DNA from: Azotobacter paspali
GTDB taxonomy: Bacteria > Pseudomonadota > Gammaproteobacteria > Pseudomonadales > Pseudomonadaceae
Assembly: GCF_042434745.1 (NCBI RefSeq)
Contig: NZ_JBHLSS010000045.1
Direction: 5' to 3' (one strand)
DNA length: 64,000 bases
Each line of letters starts with the position of its first letter. Position 1 is the first letter of the stretch. Below are positions 1 through 9,060 of this stretch, piece by piece. The translations under genes and the position numbers were made by a program. Under the pieces are notes generated by a model. That model saw nothing but the letters and a program-made list of their open reading frames with translations. It was not told the origin of the DNA and made no database searches.

Positions 1-147
1 TCCCTCCAGGAACCGTGCGTGCGACTTCCATCGCGCAGGGCACAGGCCTACCTGAAGCCAGAAGGCGGTCGGCGATGCACGGAAAGGGAACTGCAAGCAG
101 CTTGGCGATTATCTTAAGTCGCCATGGAACAGTTCTACCATTCTTTT
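1..147 (-). mobile_element. Possible 3' fragment of a group II intron downstream of folA
   Basis: Read on the minus strand, bases about 43 to 8 form a hairpin like group II intron domain V: a short stem, a GGAA tetraloop, a two-base CA bulge and then an ACGGTTC run. The 5' side of the lower helix (TGCCCT where AGCCGT is usual) is degenerate. No reverse transcriptase is present, because folA begins right after, so this would be a 5'-truncated copy or remnant, as incomplete retrohoming leaves. The rest of the stretch has no gene I can support. The element would continue left of the window. The match rests on memory of the domain V shape and was not searched. Confidence 0.4.
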
Positions 148-705
148 CTAGCCGAGGCCCCGGGCCTGAACCAAGGTCTTGCGCGCGCCTTGCTCGCGCT
201 CCCACAGCTCGAAGGCATACCTTGGCGCCTGCGCCGTGGCCGGATGCTCCTCGCGGGAAACGAGGCGCCAGCCGGCCGGATTCCACGCGGGAAAGAAGGC
301 ATCGCCCTGCGGGGCAAGGTCGACGCGGGTCAGATAAAGGCGTTCGGCCTGCGGCAGGCTTTCGACATAAAGCTGAGCGCCGCCAATCAGCATCAACTCG
401 CCGACGCCCTGCTCTCGGGCCCAGGTATCGGCGCGGGTCAAGGCGGCATCGAGCGAGACGAAGGTTTCGGCGCCTTCCAAAACGAGGCCGGACTGACGGC
501 TGACCACCAAGTTGAGCCGGCCGGGCAGCGGACGGCCGAGGGAGTCCCAGGTCTTGCGGCCCATGATGACCGGCTTGCCGAGAGTGGAAGCCTTGAAGTG
601 CCTGAGGTCCGCCGGCAGGTGCCAGGGCAGGCGGTTGTCGTGACCGATCACGCCATTGGCGGCGACGGCGGCGATCAGGGCGAGGGGGAACCGGGATTCG
701 TTCAT
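148..705 (-). CDS. folA: Dihydrofolate reductase
   Basis: Reduces dihydrofolate to tetrahydrofolate with NADPH in the cytoplasm; it recycles the dihydrofolate made by ThyA, encoded about 7 kb away. The 185-residue product has the family landmarks: an N-terminal ALIAAVAANGVIG strand, the substrate-loop NRLPWHLPADL with the acidic residue D33, the NADPH-binding MGRKTWDSLGR at about 48-58, and LMLIGGAQLY near 115-124. The C-terminus runs about 15 residues past the usual end after the FELWER strand. Those extra residues abut the intron-like fragment, so the original stop codon may have been lost to an insertion. The identification is secure; the tail is the odd part. Confidence 0.95.
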   Translation of the reverse strand: MNESRFPLALIAAVAANGVIGHDNRLPWHLPADLRHFKASTLGKPVIMGRKTWDSLGRPLPGRLNLVVSRQSGLVLEGAETFVSLDAALTRADTWAREQGVGELMLIGGAQLYVESLPQAERLYLTRVDLAPQGDAFFPAWNPAGWRLVSREEHPATAQAPRYAFELWEREQGARKTLVQARGLG

Positions 706-835
706 GGCGACGAGGATAGCAAAGCCCGGCTTCGCCCGCCGTCACGCAATCGCCACCGGAACGTTATCCGCTCATCGCCGAAGCGTCATCCGGCTCCGGC
801 AGGCTGAGCGCCTCATGTCTTAAGGAGAGGAACCC

Positions 836-1948
836 ATGCCCCGCCCGCGGTCCCCACGTCCTGGCCAGTCCCTGGCCACCGCCGCCCTGCTGCCGCCCCT
901 GCTCGCCTGTGCCGCCCCGGAACCACCGGCAACGGCGCATCCCCAGGGCGAAGAACCCAGCCCGCTGGTCATCGCTCACCGCGGTGCCAGCGGCTACCTG
1001 CCGGAACACACCCTGGCCGCCTACACACTGGCGGTATTGCAGGGCGCCGACTACGTCGAGCCGGATTTGGTAATGACCACGGACGGCCAACTGATCGCTC
1101 GCCACGACAATCAGTTGGAGCTGACCACCGATGTCGCCGCGCGTCCCGAATTCGCCGACCGCCGGCGCACCAAGAATGTCGACGGCGTCGAGCTGACCGG
1201 CTGGTTCAGCGAGGACTTCAGCCTGGCGGAGATCAAGACCCTGCGTGCCATCGAGCGCATTCCGGCGATCCGCCCCGGCAACGCCCGCCTGGACAAGTCC
1301 CTCGAAGTGCCCACTCTGCAGGAAATCATCGACCTGGTGAAAGACCTGGAGAAGAGCCAGGGACGACGCATTGGCCTGTACCTGGAAACCAAGCACCCGA
1401 CTCACTTTCAACACCTCGGCCTGGCCATGGAGGAACCGCTGCTGGAAATCCTCCGCCGCAACGGCTACCACGGCCGCCATGCTTCGGTGTACATCCAGTC
1501 CTTCGAGGTGGAGAACCTCAAGACCTTGCACCGGCTGAGCCCGCTGCGCCTGGTCCAGTTGTTCGGCTCCGGCCAGCCCTACGATCAGAAGGTGATCGGC
1601 AGCGCTCTGACCTATGAGCAGATGGCTACCCCGGCTGGGCTACGGGCCATCGCCGCCTACGCCGACGGCGTCGGCCCGGACAAAAGCTATGTGATCCCGC
1701 GCGACGCCAACGGCAACCTCGGCAGCCCCACCGACTTCGTGCCCAATGCCCATGCCGCCGGCCTCAAGGTGCATCCCTACACCTTCCGCGCGGAGAACAA
1801 TTTCCTGCCGCTCGAGTTGCGCAGCAGCGCCAACCCCGCCGAACACGGCGATCTCGAAGCGGAAATCCGCGCCTTCCTCGACGCCGGCATCGACGGCCTA
1901 TTCAGCGACAACCCGGACCTCGCCCTGCGCCTGCGCGTGCAGCCGTAA
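836..1948 (+). CDS. glpQ: Glycerophosphodiester phosphodiesterase, probable lipoprotein
   Basis: Hydrolyses glycerophosphodiesters to glycerol-3-phosphate and an alcohol in the cell envelope. The 370-residue protein has the GDPD signature: HRG at 48-50, the E57-H58 step, the metal-binding EPD at 75-77 and the second catalytic histidine H90 in ARHDN. The C-terminal FSDNPDLAL motif is also typical. The N-terminus is a leader ending in LLAC, with C25 as a likely lipidation site, so the protein may be membrane-anchored rather than free in the periplasm. The ATG follows a clear AAGGAGAGG ribosome binding site. It is divergent from folA, and I see no convincing Pho box in the 130-bp gap. Confidence 0.93.
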   Translation: MPRPRSPRPGQSLATAALLPPLLACAAPEPPATAHPQGEEPSPLVIAHRGASGYLPEHTLAAYTLAVLQGADYVEPDLVMTTDGQLIARHDNQLELTTDVAARPEFADRRRTKNVDGVELTGWFSEDFSLAEIKTLRAIERIPAIRPGNARLDKSLEVPTLQEIIDLVKDLEKSQGRRIGLYLETKHPTHFQHLGLAMEEPLLEILRRNGYHGRHASVYIQSFEVENLKTLHRLSPLRLVQLFGSGQPYDQKVIGSALTYEQMATPAGLRAIAAYADGVGPDKSYVIPRDANGNLGSPTDFVPNAHAAGLKVHPYTFRAENNFLPLELRSSANPAEHGDLEAEIRAFLDAGIDGLFSDNPDLALRLRVQP

Positions 1949-2041
1949 GCGCCCCGCCGGGCGGCCCGCATCGACTTACCCGCGGCCGAGCCTGAACGGT
2001 TATTCTCATGGGCAGGAACCGAATCGCCCTCGAGAGACCGT

Positions 2042-3433
2042 GTGAGTATTCCATCGACCGATTTCCATCGCCTCTGGCTGACCGAAACCATCCGTCTGCG
2101 CGAAGAGTTCGCCGGCCCGTTGGAGGACAGCGAAGCCAATCGCCGCGCCCGCGCCGCCGGGGGCGGCCTCGCCCAACGCATCCAAACCCGCGCCCTGTGG
2201 CTGGCCGAACGCGACGGCCTGCTCGCCGCCTTGCGTCATTGGCGCCAGGGCGGCGGTCTGGCACTGGCTGTCCTGCTGGCCATCGCCTTGGCCGGCGGCG
2301 CCGGCATGGCCATGGCCGCCCTCGGCGGCGGCCAGAAAGGCCCGATCAACGTGTTCTGGGCCCTCGGCAGCCTGCTCGGCCTGCATCTTCTGACCCTCTG
2401 CGGCTGGCTGCTCGGCCTGCTCTTCGCCGGCGACAGCGGCGGCGCCCTCGGCCGCCTGTGGCTGTGGCTTAGCGAGAAGTTCGCCCGCGACGCCCAGGCG
2501 GCGCAACTGGTTCCGGCACTGCTGCTCCTGCTGCAGCGCCAGCACCTCAGCCGCTGGGCCCTGGGCCTGCTGGTCCACGGCCTCTGGCTGCTCGCCCTGG
2601 CCAGCGCATTGGTGACCCTGCTGGCGCTGTTGTCGACCCGCAGCTACGGCTTCTACTGGGAAACCACCCTGCTCGACGGCGACACCTTCGTCGCCCTGAC
2701 CCAAGGCCTCGGCGCCCTGCCGGCGCTGTTTGGCTTCGGCCTGCCGGACCCGGCCACCATCCGCGCCAGTGCCGACCAGGCACTGACCGCCGAATCCGCG
2801 CGCCAGGCCTGGGCCGGCTGGCTGCTCGGCGTGCTGCTGGTCTACGGCCTGCTACCGCGCCTGCTGCTGGCCCTGCTCTGCCTGAGCCGCTGGCTCTCCG
2901 GCCGCGCCCGCCTGGCCCTGGACCTGTCGCTGCCCGGCTACCGCCTGCTCGCCGAGCGCCTGCAACCCTCCAGCGAACGCATCGGCGTCTGCGATGCGGC
3001 ACCCGAAGTCATGCCCGGCATTCCGACCAGCGCCCTCGGCGCCCGGCTCGAGAGCGCCCCCGCCCAACTGGTGGCGGTCGAACTGGACGAGGGCCGCACC
3101 TGGCCGCCGGCGCTGCCCGGCGCGGTCGGCGACGCCGGCATCCTCGACAGCCGCGAACAGCGCCGGCGGCTGCTCGACCGCTTCGCCGAACGGCCGCCGG
3201 TGCGTCTGGCGGTGGCCGTCGATCCGCTGCGCTCGCCGGACCGCGGAACCCTGGCGCTGCTCGGCGAACTCTCGCGTAGCGCCAAGCAGACGCGGATTTG
3301 GCTGCTGCCGCCGCCGCCCGGCGAGGCGCTGGACGAGGAACGCCTGGATGACTGGCGCATCGCCCTCAACCAGTTGGGCCTGCCCCACGGCAGCGACAGC
3401 CCGCTGGCCTGGCTGGAGAGCGGACATGACTGA
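2042..3433 (+). CDS. DUF2868 family membrane protein
   Basis: Function unknown. The 463-residue protein has a hydrophilic N-terminal 70 residues, then hydrophobic segments around 75-95, 105-130, 175-205 and 260-285, giving an inner-membrane protein with a C-terminal soluble domain of about 150 residues. It matches my memory of the DUF2868 family, which is encoded next to a DUF3482 GTPase in many proteobacteria. The start is a GTG at 2042 after a CGAGAGA sequence. The stop overlaps the next gene's start by 8 bp, so the two are almost certainly co-translated and probably act together at the membrane. Confidence 0.8.
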   Translation: MSIPSTDFHRLWLTETIRLREEFAGPLEDSEANRRARAAGGGLAQRIQTRALWLAERDGLLAALRHWRQGGGLALAVLLAIALAGGAGMAMAALGGGQKGPINVFWALGSLLGLHLLTLCGWLLGLLFAGDSGGALGRLWLWLSEKFARDAQAAQLVPALLLLLQRQHLSRWALGLLVHGLWLLALASALVTLLALLSTRSYGFYWETTLLDGDTFVALTQGLGALPALFGFGLPDPATIRASADQALTAESARQAWAGWLLGVLLVYGLLPRLLLALLCLSRWLSGRARLALDLSLPGYRLLAERLQPSSERIGVCDAAPEVMPGIPTSALGARLESAPAQLVAVELDEGRTWPPALPGAVGDAGILDSREQRRRLLDRFAERPPVRLAVAVDPLRSPDRGTLALLGELSRSAKQTRIWLLPPPPGEALDEERLDDWRIALNQLGLPHGSDSPLAWLESGHD

Positions 3434-4793
3434 GCCATTGAAACTCGTGGTGGTCGGCCACACCAACGTCGGCAAAACCTCGCTGCTGCGCACCCTGACC
3501 CGCGACACCGGCTTCGGCGAGGTCTCGCACCGGCCGAGCACCACCCGCCACGTCGAGGGCGCACGCCTGTCGGTGGATGGCGAACCGCTGCTCGAGCTGT
3601 ACGACACGCCCGGCCTGGAGGACGCCATTGCCCTGCTCGAACACATCGAACGCCTGGATCGTCCCGGCGAGCGCCTCGACGGCCCGGCGCGGATCGCCTA
3701 CTTCCTCGACGGCGCCGAGGCGCGCCAGCGCTTCGAGCAGGAAGCCAAGGTGCTGCGCCAGTTGCTCGGCTCGGCCGCTGGTCTCTACGTGATCGACGCC
3801 CGCGAGCCGGTGTTGGCCAAGTACCGCGACGAACTCGAGGTGCTCGCCGCCTGCGGCCGGCCGCTGCTGCCGGTATTGAACTTCGTCGCCCGCGCCGGCA
3901 CCCGCGAGGATACCTGGCGCGCCGCCCTGGCCCGCCTCGGCCTGCACGCCATGGTGCGCTTCGACACCGTGGCGCCGCCGCAGGACGGCGAGCGGCGCCT
4001 CTACGAAAGCCTCGCCCTGCTGTTGGAATCGGCCCGGCCGCAACTGGAGCAACTGATCCGCGCCCACGAAGCGCAGGCCGCGGAGCGCCTGGACAGCGGC
4101 AACCGGCTGATCGCCGAACTGCTGATCGACGTCGCCGCCTGCCGGCGCCGCGTCGAGGCCCGCGCCGAACCGGAACAGGAGGCCATCCGCGAGTTGCATG
4201 AAGCCGTGCGCCAGCGCGAGCAGCGCTGCGTCGAAGCCTTGCTGCGCCTCTATGCCTTCCGCCCCGAAGATGCCGCCGCCGCCGACCTACCGCTGAGCGG
4301 CGGACGCTGGGGCGACGACCTGTTCAACCCGGAGACCCTGCGCCTGCTCGGCGTGAAGATTGGCGGCGGCCTGGCCGCCGGCGCGGCGGCCGGCGCCGGG
4401 GTCGACCTGCTGGTCGGCGGGCTGACCCTGGGCGCCGCCACCCTGATCGGCGCGCTGGCCGGCGGTGGCGCGCAGACCGCTCGCCACTACGGCAACCGCA
4501 TCATGGGCAAGCTGCGCGGCGAGCGCGAACTGACCGTGGACGACGCGGTGCTGCGCCTGCTCGCCCTGCGCCAGCGCCAGTTGCTCCAGGCCCTCGCCAC
4601 CCGTGGCCATGCCGCGCAACAGGCGATCCGGTTGGACAATCCGCAGGACAGAAGCTGGCGCGAGGATCGGCTACCCGAGCCCCTACATAAGGCCCGCGCC
4701 CATCCGGAATGGTCGACGCTCAACCCTGGCCGGCGGCGCGAGCAGGCCGAGCGCCAGGAACAGATCCGGGTGCTGGCAGCGGAGCTGGAGTAG
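3426..4793 (+). CDS. DUF3482 family GTPase
   Basis: Predicted P-loop GTPase, 455 residues, partner of the preceding DUF2868 membrane protein. Seen in sequence: the Walker A GHTNVGKTSLLRTL near residue 12, a G2-like SHRPSTTRHVEG stretch, and the G3 motif DTPGLED near 60. The classical NKxD base-recognition motif is not obvious; PVLNFVAR stands in the expected place. A long helical region follows, then a Gly/Ala-rich hydrophobic segment around residues 310-360 that could insert in or contact membrane, and a basic C-terminus. I chose the ATG at 3426 because it gives the Walker A at a normal N-terminal position. The cellular role is not known to me. Confidence 0.82.
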   Translation: MTEPLKLVVVGHTNVGKTSLLRTLTRDTGFGEVSHRPSTTRHVEGARLSVDGEPLLELYDTPGLEDAIALLEHIERLDRPGERLDGPARIAYFLDGAEARQRFEQEAKVLRQLLGSAAGLYVIDAREPVLAKYRDELEVLAACGRPLLPVLNFVARAGTREDTWRAALARLGLHAMVRFDTVAPPQDGERRLYESLALLLESARPQLEQLIRAHEAQAAERLDSGNRLIAELLIDVAACRRRVEARAEPEQEAIRELHEAVRQREQRCVEALLRLYAFRPEDAAAADLPLSGGRWGDDLFNPETLRLLGVKIGGGLAAGAAAGAGVDLLVGGLTLGAATLIGALAGGGAQTARHYGNRIMGKLRGERELTVDDAVLRLLALRQRQLLQALATRGHAAQQAIRLDNPQDRSWREDRLPEPLHKARAHPEWSTLNPGRRREQAERQEQIRVLAAELE

Positions 4794-4806
4794 GCCTGCA
4801 TCCAGG

Positions 4807-5670
4807 TTAGGTGGCGAACCTCCTTGCCGCCGCGACACAGACGACCGCGCCCAGCGTTGCGATCAGCATCGTCCCGCTCACCGTTTCATGGAGAAACAAC
4901 GCCGCTAGGCCAAGGCTGAAGAACGGCTGGAGCAACTGTAATTGGCAGACAGCCGCGATGCCGCCTTGCGCCAGGCCGCGATACCAGAACACGAAACCGA
5001 TCAGCATGCTGAATAGCGAAACGTAGGCCAGGCTGAACCATGCCGGCGCCCCCACATGCACAAACGATGCAGGCATCGAGAACAGAGCCAATGGAAGCAT
5101 GATGGGCAGAGCCAGCACCAGCGCCCAATTGATGACCTGCCAGCCACCCAGATAGCGGGACAAACGCGCGCCTTCCGCATAACCGAGGCCGCACAAGACG
5201 ACGGCAGCGAGCATCAACAAGTTGCCCGCCGATAATATTTCGACGCTGCCTTTTGCGGCATAGCCTGCGACGAATGCACTTCCAAGCAGAGAAAACAGCC
5301 AGAAAGCCGGCCGCGGGCGTTCACCTGCGCGAACCACGCCGAAGATCGCTGTGCATAACGGTAGCAGCCCCACGAAGACGATCGAGTGCGCGGCAGAAAC
5401 ATGCCGCAGAGCCAGCGCGGTCAGCAAAGGGAAACCGATCACCACGCCTAGCACTACGATGGCCAGCGAAGGCACTTCCGCCAATGTTGGACGGCGTTGT
5501 CGAAACACCAGCAGCAAGGCCAATCCCACCAATGCGGCAATGGCTGCCCTGGCGCATGTGAGGAATATAGAGTCAAAATCCATGACGGCTGCACGTGTGG
5601 CCGGCAGCGAACCGGCAAAAATCACCATGCCTAGAAATCCGTTGACCCACCCACGTTTCGTCTTATCCAT
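4807..5670 (-). CDS. EamA/DMT-superfamily transporter
   Basis: Inner-membrane drug/metabolite transporter of the EamA type with about ten membrane helices in two repeated halves, 287 residues from the ATG at 5670. An upstream in-frame start at 5742 would add 24 hydrophilic residues and fits less well. The substrate cannot be read from sequence; relatives export amino acids or small metabolites. It is divergent from a MocR-type regulator, and that layout usually means the regulator controls the transporter. The gene is slightly less GC-rich than its neighbours, compatible with a separately acquired regulator-exporter pair. Confidence 0.85.
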   Translation of the reverse strand: MDKTKRGWVNGFLGMVIFAGSLPATRAAVMDFDSIFLTCARAAIAALVGLALLLVFRQRRPTLAEVPSLAIVVLGVVIGFPLLTALALRHVSAAHSIVFVGLLPLCTAIFGVVRAGERPRPAFWLFSLLGSAFVAGYAAKGSVEILSAGNLLMLAAVVLCGLGYAEGARLSRYLGGWQVINWALVLALPIMLPLALFSMPASFVHVGAPAWFSLAYVSLFSMLIGFVFWYRGLAQGGIAAVCQLQLLQPFFSLGLAALFLHETVSGTMLIATLGAVVCVAAARRFAT

Positions 5671-5750
5671 TGCCGACCCCGTTCCGATTGCCTTGCAGTT
5701 CATCACGGGAACATCGAGCTGGCCATGCACAATCCAGCACAATTACGAGT

Positions 5751-5780
5751 AACTGTTATGCATTGAAAGCCAGTACAGTT
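5751..5780. promoter_or_regulatory. Candidate operator between DMT exporter and MocR regulator
   Basis: An inverted repeat AACTGT-N18-ACAGTT spans 5751-5756 and 5775-5780, just before the regulator start and within the divergent promoter region. MocR/GntR-type regulators often bind paired half-sites in such positions. The half-sites are short, so chance is possible. Confidence 0.3.
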
Positions 5781-5787
5781 GGGAAGA

Positions 5788-7176
5788 ATGTCAGTGAGCC
5801 AGCGCCAAACACGCATCAATGTCGTCATGGAGGCAATCCGCTCGAGAATTGCCTCCCGCTCCTATCCGCCGGGCACGCGCCTGCCGTCCGTGCGCGCGCA
5901 AGCCAAGGCGATGAGGGTTTCGGTATCCACAGTGGTGGAAGCCTACGAGCGGTTGGCTGCCGAGGAAGTTATCTGCGCACGTCCTGGCTCCGGGTTCTAC
6001 GTATGCGGGCCTGTCGCCCCCTTGGCTCTGTCGGAGATTGGGCCGCCGCTGGATCGAGAGGTCGATCCGCTGTGGGTTTCGCGTCAGTCGCTAGAGGCGG
6101 GCGCGTCCTTGCTCAAGCCCGGTTGTGGCTGGCTTCCAGCCGCGTGGATGTATGAGGCGGGCGTGCGCCGGGCACTACGGGCGACCGCAAGAGCCGACGC
6201 CGCGGTGCTTTCCGACTATGCCACACCGCTGGGTTTGCCGGCGCTGCGCCAGCTTCTCGCCCGACGCATGGCCGCCGCGGACATTGAGGCACGGCCCGAA
6301 CAGATCATGCTGACCGAATCCGGCACTCAGGCCATCGATCTGATCTGCCGCTTCCTCCTGGAGGAGGGAGACACCGTACTGGTCGATGATCCCTGCTACT
6401 TCAACTTCCACGCCTTGCTGCGAGCGCATCGCGTGAAGACAGTGAGCGTGCCGTTCACCCCGAACGGGCCGGACGTGGAGGCGTTCGGGGCCGCGTTGCG
6501 CGAGCATTCGCCACGTCTCTACATCACCAACTCGGGCATCCATAATCCGACAGGCGCGACGCTTTCCCCAGTCATCGCACACCGGCTCCTGAAGCTGGCC
6601 GATAACACGAACCTCGTCATCGTCGAAGATGACATCTTCGCGGATTTCGAGGTCAGCCCGGCACCGCGCTTGGCCGCTTTCGACGGTCTTTCGCGGGTGA
6701 TTCACATCGGTAGCTTTTCCAAGACCATTTCGGCCTCGCTGCGCTGCGGCTATGTCGCCGCGCGCGCCGACTGGATCGACCGCTTGGCCGACCTCAAGAT
6801 CGCGACCAGCTTCGGAAGTGGCCAACTGGCTTCTGCCATCCTGCTGGCCGCATTGACCGACAGTGGATACCGCAAGCACATGGAGGGCGTTCGCATCCGT
6901 CTGGCCGAGGCAAGGAACAAGACCATGGCCCGTCTCGATGCGATAGGCGTCACACCCTGGATCATTCCGCAGGCGGGTATGTTCATCTGGTGCCGATTGC
7001 CCCCAGGCATCGATGCGGCGGATGTCGCTCGGTCCTGCCTGAAAGAAGGAGTGGTACTGGCTCCCGGCAATGTCTTCAGCCAATCGCAGGATGCGAGTGG
7101 CTTCCTGCGTTTCAATGCCGCGCAATCCATGGACGTACGGGTGTTCGACACACTGGCGAGGATCTTGCCTGCTTAG
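5788..7176 (+). CDS. MocR-family (GntR-type, PLP-dependent) transcriptional regulator
   Basis: A 462-residue fusion of an N-terminal winged-helix GntR domain (about residues 5-75, including the PPGTRLPSVRAQAKAM segment) with a class I aminotransferase-like domain (about 100-460). The PLP-binding lysine sits in the GSFSKTISASLRCGY motif, as in MocR proteins. Such proteins usually sense PLP or an amino compound rather than catalyse transamination. I start it at the ATG 5788, since the only upstream in-frame option is a TTG three codons earlier. It probably controls the divergent DMT exporter and itself. Confidence 0.88.
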   Translation: MSVSQRQTRINVVMEAIRSRIASRSYPPGTRLPSVRAQAKAMRVSVSTVVEAYERLAAEEVICARPGSGFYVCGPVAPLALSEIGPPLDREVDPLWVSRQSLEAGASLLKPGCGWLPAAWMYEAGVRRALRATARADAAVLSDYATPLGLPALRQLLARRMAAADIEARPEQIMLTESGTQAIDLICRFLLEEGDTVLVDDPCYFNFHALLRAHRVKTVSVPFTPNGPDVEAFGAALREHSPRLYITNSGIHNPTGATLSPVIAHRLLKLADNTNLVIVEDDIFADFEVSPAPRLAAFDGLSRVIHIGSFSKTISASLRCGYVAARADWIDRLADLKIATSFGSGQLASAILLAALTDSGYRKHMEGVRIRLAEARNKTMARLDAIGVTPWIIPQAGMFIWCRLPPGIDAADVARSCLKEGVVLAPGNVFSQSQDASGFLRFNAAQSMDVRVFDTLARILPA

Positions 7177-7337
7177 TGGTCGAGCTGGCCATTGCTGACG
7201 TGTCGGCGTCACGCAGCACCGGGCTCTCGGGCCGCGCCCCATGCCGCCGGTGGTGTCACGGCCATGCGGCACCAACCCTAACGCCTCGACGCACCCATTG
7301 GGTGATGATGAACGAGCTCGCTATCTGCCGGCCGGGC

Positions 7338-8132
7338 TCACACCGCCACCGGCGCCTTGATGTGCGGATGGGACTGGTAGCCGACCAGCTCGAAGTCCTC
7401 GAAGCGGAAGGCGAACAGGTCCTTCACCCGCGGGTCGAGCTGCATGGTCGGCAGCGGCAGCGGGTCGCGGGAGAGCTGCAGGTCGGCCTGCTCCAAGTGG
7501 TTGGCGTAGAGGTGGCAGTCGCCGCCGGTCCAGACGAACTCGCCGGGCGTAAGGCCCGTGACCTGCGCCACCATCAGGGTCAGCAGCGCGTAGCTGGCGA
7601 TGTTGAAGGGCACACCGAGGAAGATGTCCGCCGAGCGCTGGTAGAGCTGGCAGGACAGACGGCCGTCGGCCACATAGAACTGGAACAGCGCATGGCACGG
7701 CGGCAGCTTCATCTCGTCGATCAGCGCCGGGTTCCAGGCCGAGACGATCAGCCGGCGCGAGTCCGGGTTGTTGCGGATCATGTCTACGACATTGGCTATC
7801 TGGTCGATGTGCCGGCCGTCCGGTGCCGGCCAACTGCGCCACTGGTAGCCGTAGACCGGGCCGAGGTCGCCGTTCTCGTCGGCCCACTCGTCCCAGATCG
7901 ACACGCCGTTTTCCTTTAGGTAGCGGATGTTGGTGTCGCCCTTCAGGAACCACAGCAGCTCGTGGACGATGGATTTGAGGTGGCACTTCTTGGTGGTGAC
8001 CAGCGGGAAGCCCTCGGCCAGATCGAAACGCATCTGATGGCCGAACACGGAAAACGTGCCGGTGCCGGTGCGGTCGCTCTTGAAGGTGCCGTGCTTGCGC
8101 ACCAGGCGCATCAGGTCGAGGTACTGTTTCAT
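7338..8132 (-). CDS. thyA: Thymidylate synthase
   Basis: Methylates dUMP to dTMP using methylene-tetrahydrofolate, producing dihydrofolate for FolA. The 264-residue length equals that of the E. coli enzyme. The catalytic cysteine is C146 in PPCHALFQFY, with the conserved RRLIVSAWNP before it and QRSADIFLGVPFNIASY after it. It is the last gene of a minus-strand run TauE/SafE-lgt-thyA, with a 120-bp gap after lgt, the usual lgt-thyA neighbourhood of gamma-proteobacteria. Confidence 0.97.
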   Translation of the reverse strand: MKQYLDLMRLVRKHGTFKSDRTGTGTFSVFGHQMRFDLAEGFPLVTTKKCHLKSIVHELLWFLKGDTNIRYLKENGVSIWDEWADENGDLGPVYGYQWRSWPAPDGRHIDQIANVVDMIRNNPDSRRLIVSAWNPALIDEMKLPPCHALFQFYVADGRLSCQLYQRSADIFLGVPFNIASYALLTLMVAQVTGLTPGEFVWTGGDCHLYANHLEQADLQLSRDPLPLPTMQLDPRVKDLFAFRFEDFELVGYQSHPHIKAPVAV

Positions 8133-8252
8133 GGGAGAGGGAGCTGGCTGCGCGACGGAAAGGGCCGGACATTATGCCCGGATCACCCGGCCCTCAAGAA
8201 GCCCTGGCGGTCGGTCAGGGCAAGCGTCGCACCGGCGACGCCTGCCGTCGCC

Positions 8253-9050
8253 TCAATGGGCGAGCCAAGCCCCGCGGCGATAGGCCCAGGCCATCATCCC
8301 GGCGCCGCCGAGGATCATCGGCAGGCAGAGCAACTGGCCCATGGTCAGCCAGCCAAAGGCGAGGTAGCCGAGTTGGGCGTCCGGCACCCGGACGAACTCG
8401 ACGATGAAGCGGAAGATGCCGTAGCAGAGGGCGAACAGCCCGGACACCGCCATGGTCGGTCGCGGCCGGCGCGAGTAGAACCAGAGGATGGCGAACAGCG
8501 CCACGCCCTCCAGGGCGAACTGGTAGAGCTGCGAAGGATGGCGCGGCAACTGCTGCGGATCGCTGGGGAAGATCATCGCCCAGGGCAGGTCGGTGGCCTT
8601 GCCCCACAGCTCGGCGTTGATGAAGTTGCCGATCCGCCCGGCGCCCAGGCCGATCGGCACCAGCGGGGCGATGAAGTCCATCAGCTCGAAGAAGCCCTTG
8701 CCGTTGCGCCGGGCGAAGATCCAACTGCACAGGAGCACGCCGAGCAACCCGCCGTGGAAGGACATGCCGCCGCGCCAGACCTGCAGGATCAGACTCGGAT
8801 CGTGCAGGTAGGCCGGCAGGTCGTAGAACAGTACGTAGCCGAGCCGGCCGCCGGCGATCACCCCCAGGGCGACCCAGAACACCAGGTCGGAAAGCTTCTC
8901 GCGGCTCCATTCCGGAGCGAAACCGGCCAGGCGGCGTGCAGCCAGCCACCAAGCGCCGCCGATGCCGACCAAGTACATCAGGCCGTACCAGTGCACCTTC
9001 AGCGGGCCGAGGGCGATAGCCACGGGATCGATTTGCGGATAAGGCAGCAT
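8253..9050 (-). CDS. lgt: Prolipoprotein diacylglyceryl transferase
   Basis: Transfers diacylglyceryl from phosphatidylglycerol to the lipobox cysteine of prolipoproteins in the inner membrane. The 265-residue product has about seven membrane helices, the MSFHGGLLG motif, the Lgt signature GRIGNFINAELWG and the C-terminal FRFIVEFVRVPD stretch. The start at 9050 (MLPYPQIDP) fits the family; an upstream in-frame start adds 12 atypical residues. It lies 10 bp after the TauE/SafE gene, so the two are probably co-transcribed. Its substrates would include several lipoproteins encoded in this window. Confidence 0.96.
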   Translation of the reverse strand: MLPYPQIDPVAIALGPLKVHWYGLMYLVGIGGAWWLAARRLAGFAPEWSREKLSDLVFWVALGVIAGGRLGYVLFYDLPAYLHDPSLILQVWRGGMSFHGGLLGVLLCSWIFARRNGKGFFELMDFIAPLVPIGLGAGRIGNFINAELWGKATDLPWAMIFPSDPQQLPRHPSQLYQFALEGVALFAILWFYSRRPRPTMAVSGLFALCYGIFRFIVEFVRVPDAQLGYLAFGWLTMGQLLCLPMILGGAGMMAWAYRRGAWLAH

Positions 9051-9060
9051 CCGGAACTCC

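Noticed and set aside
780..835. Possible Pho box before glpQ
   Set aside because: Two TCAT-containing half-sites are present but 7 bp apart instead of 4, with poor agreement elsewhere.
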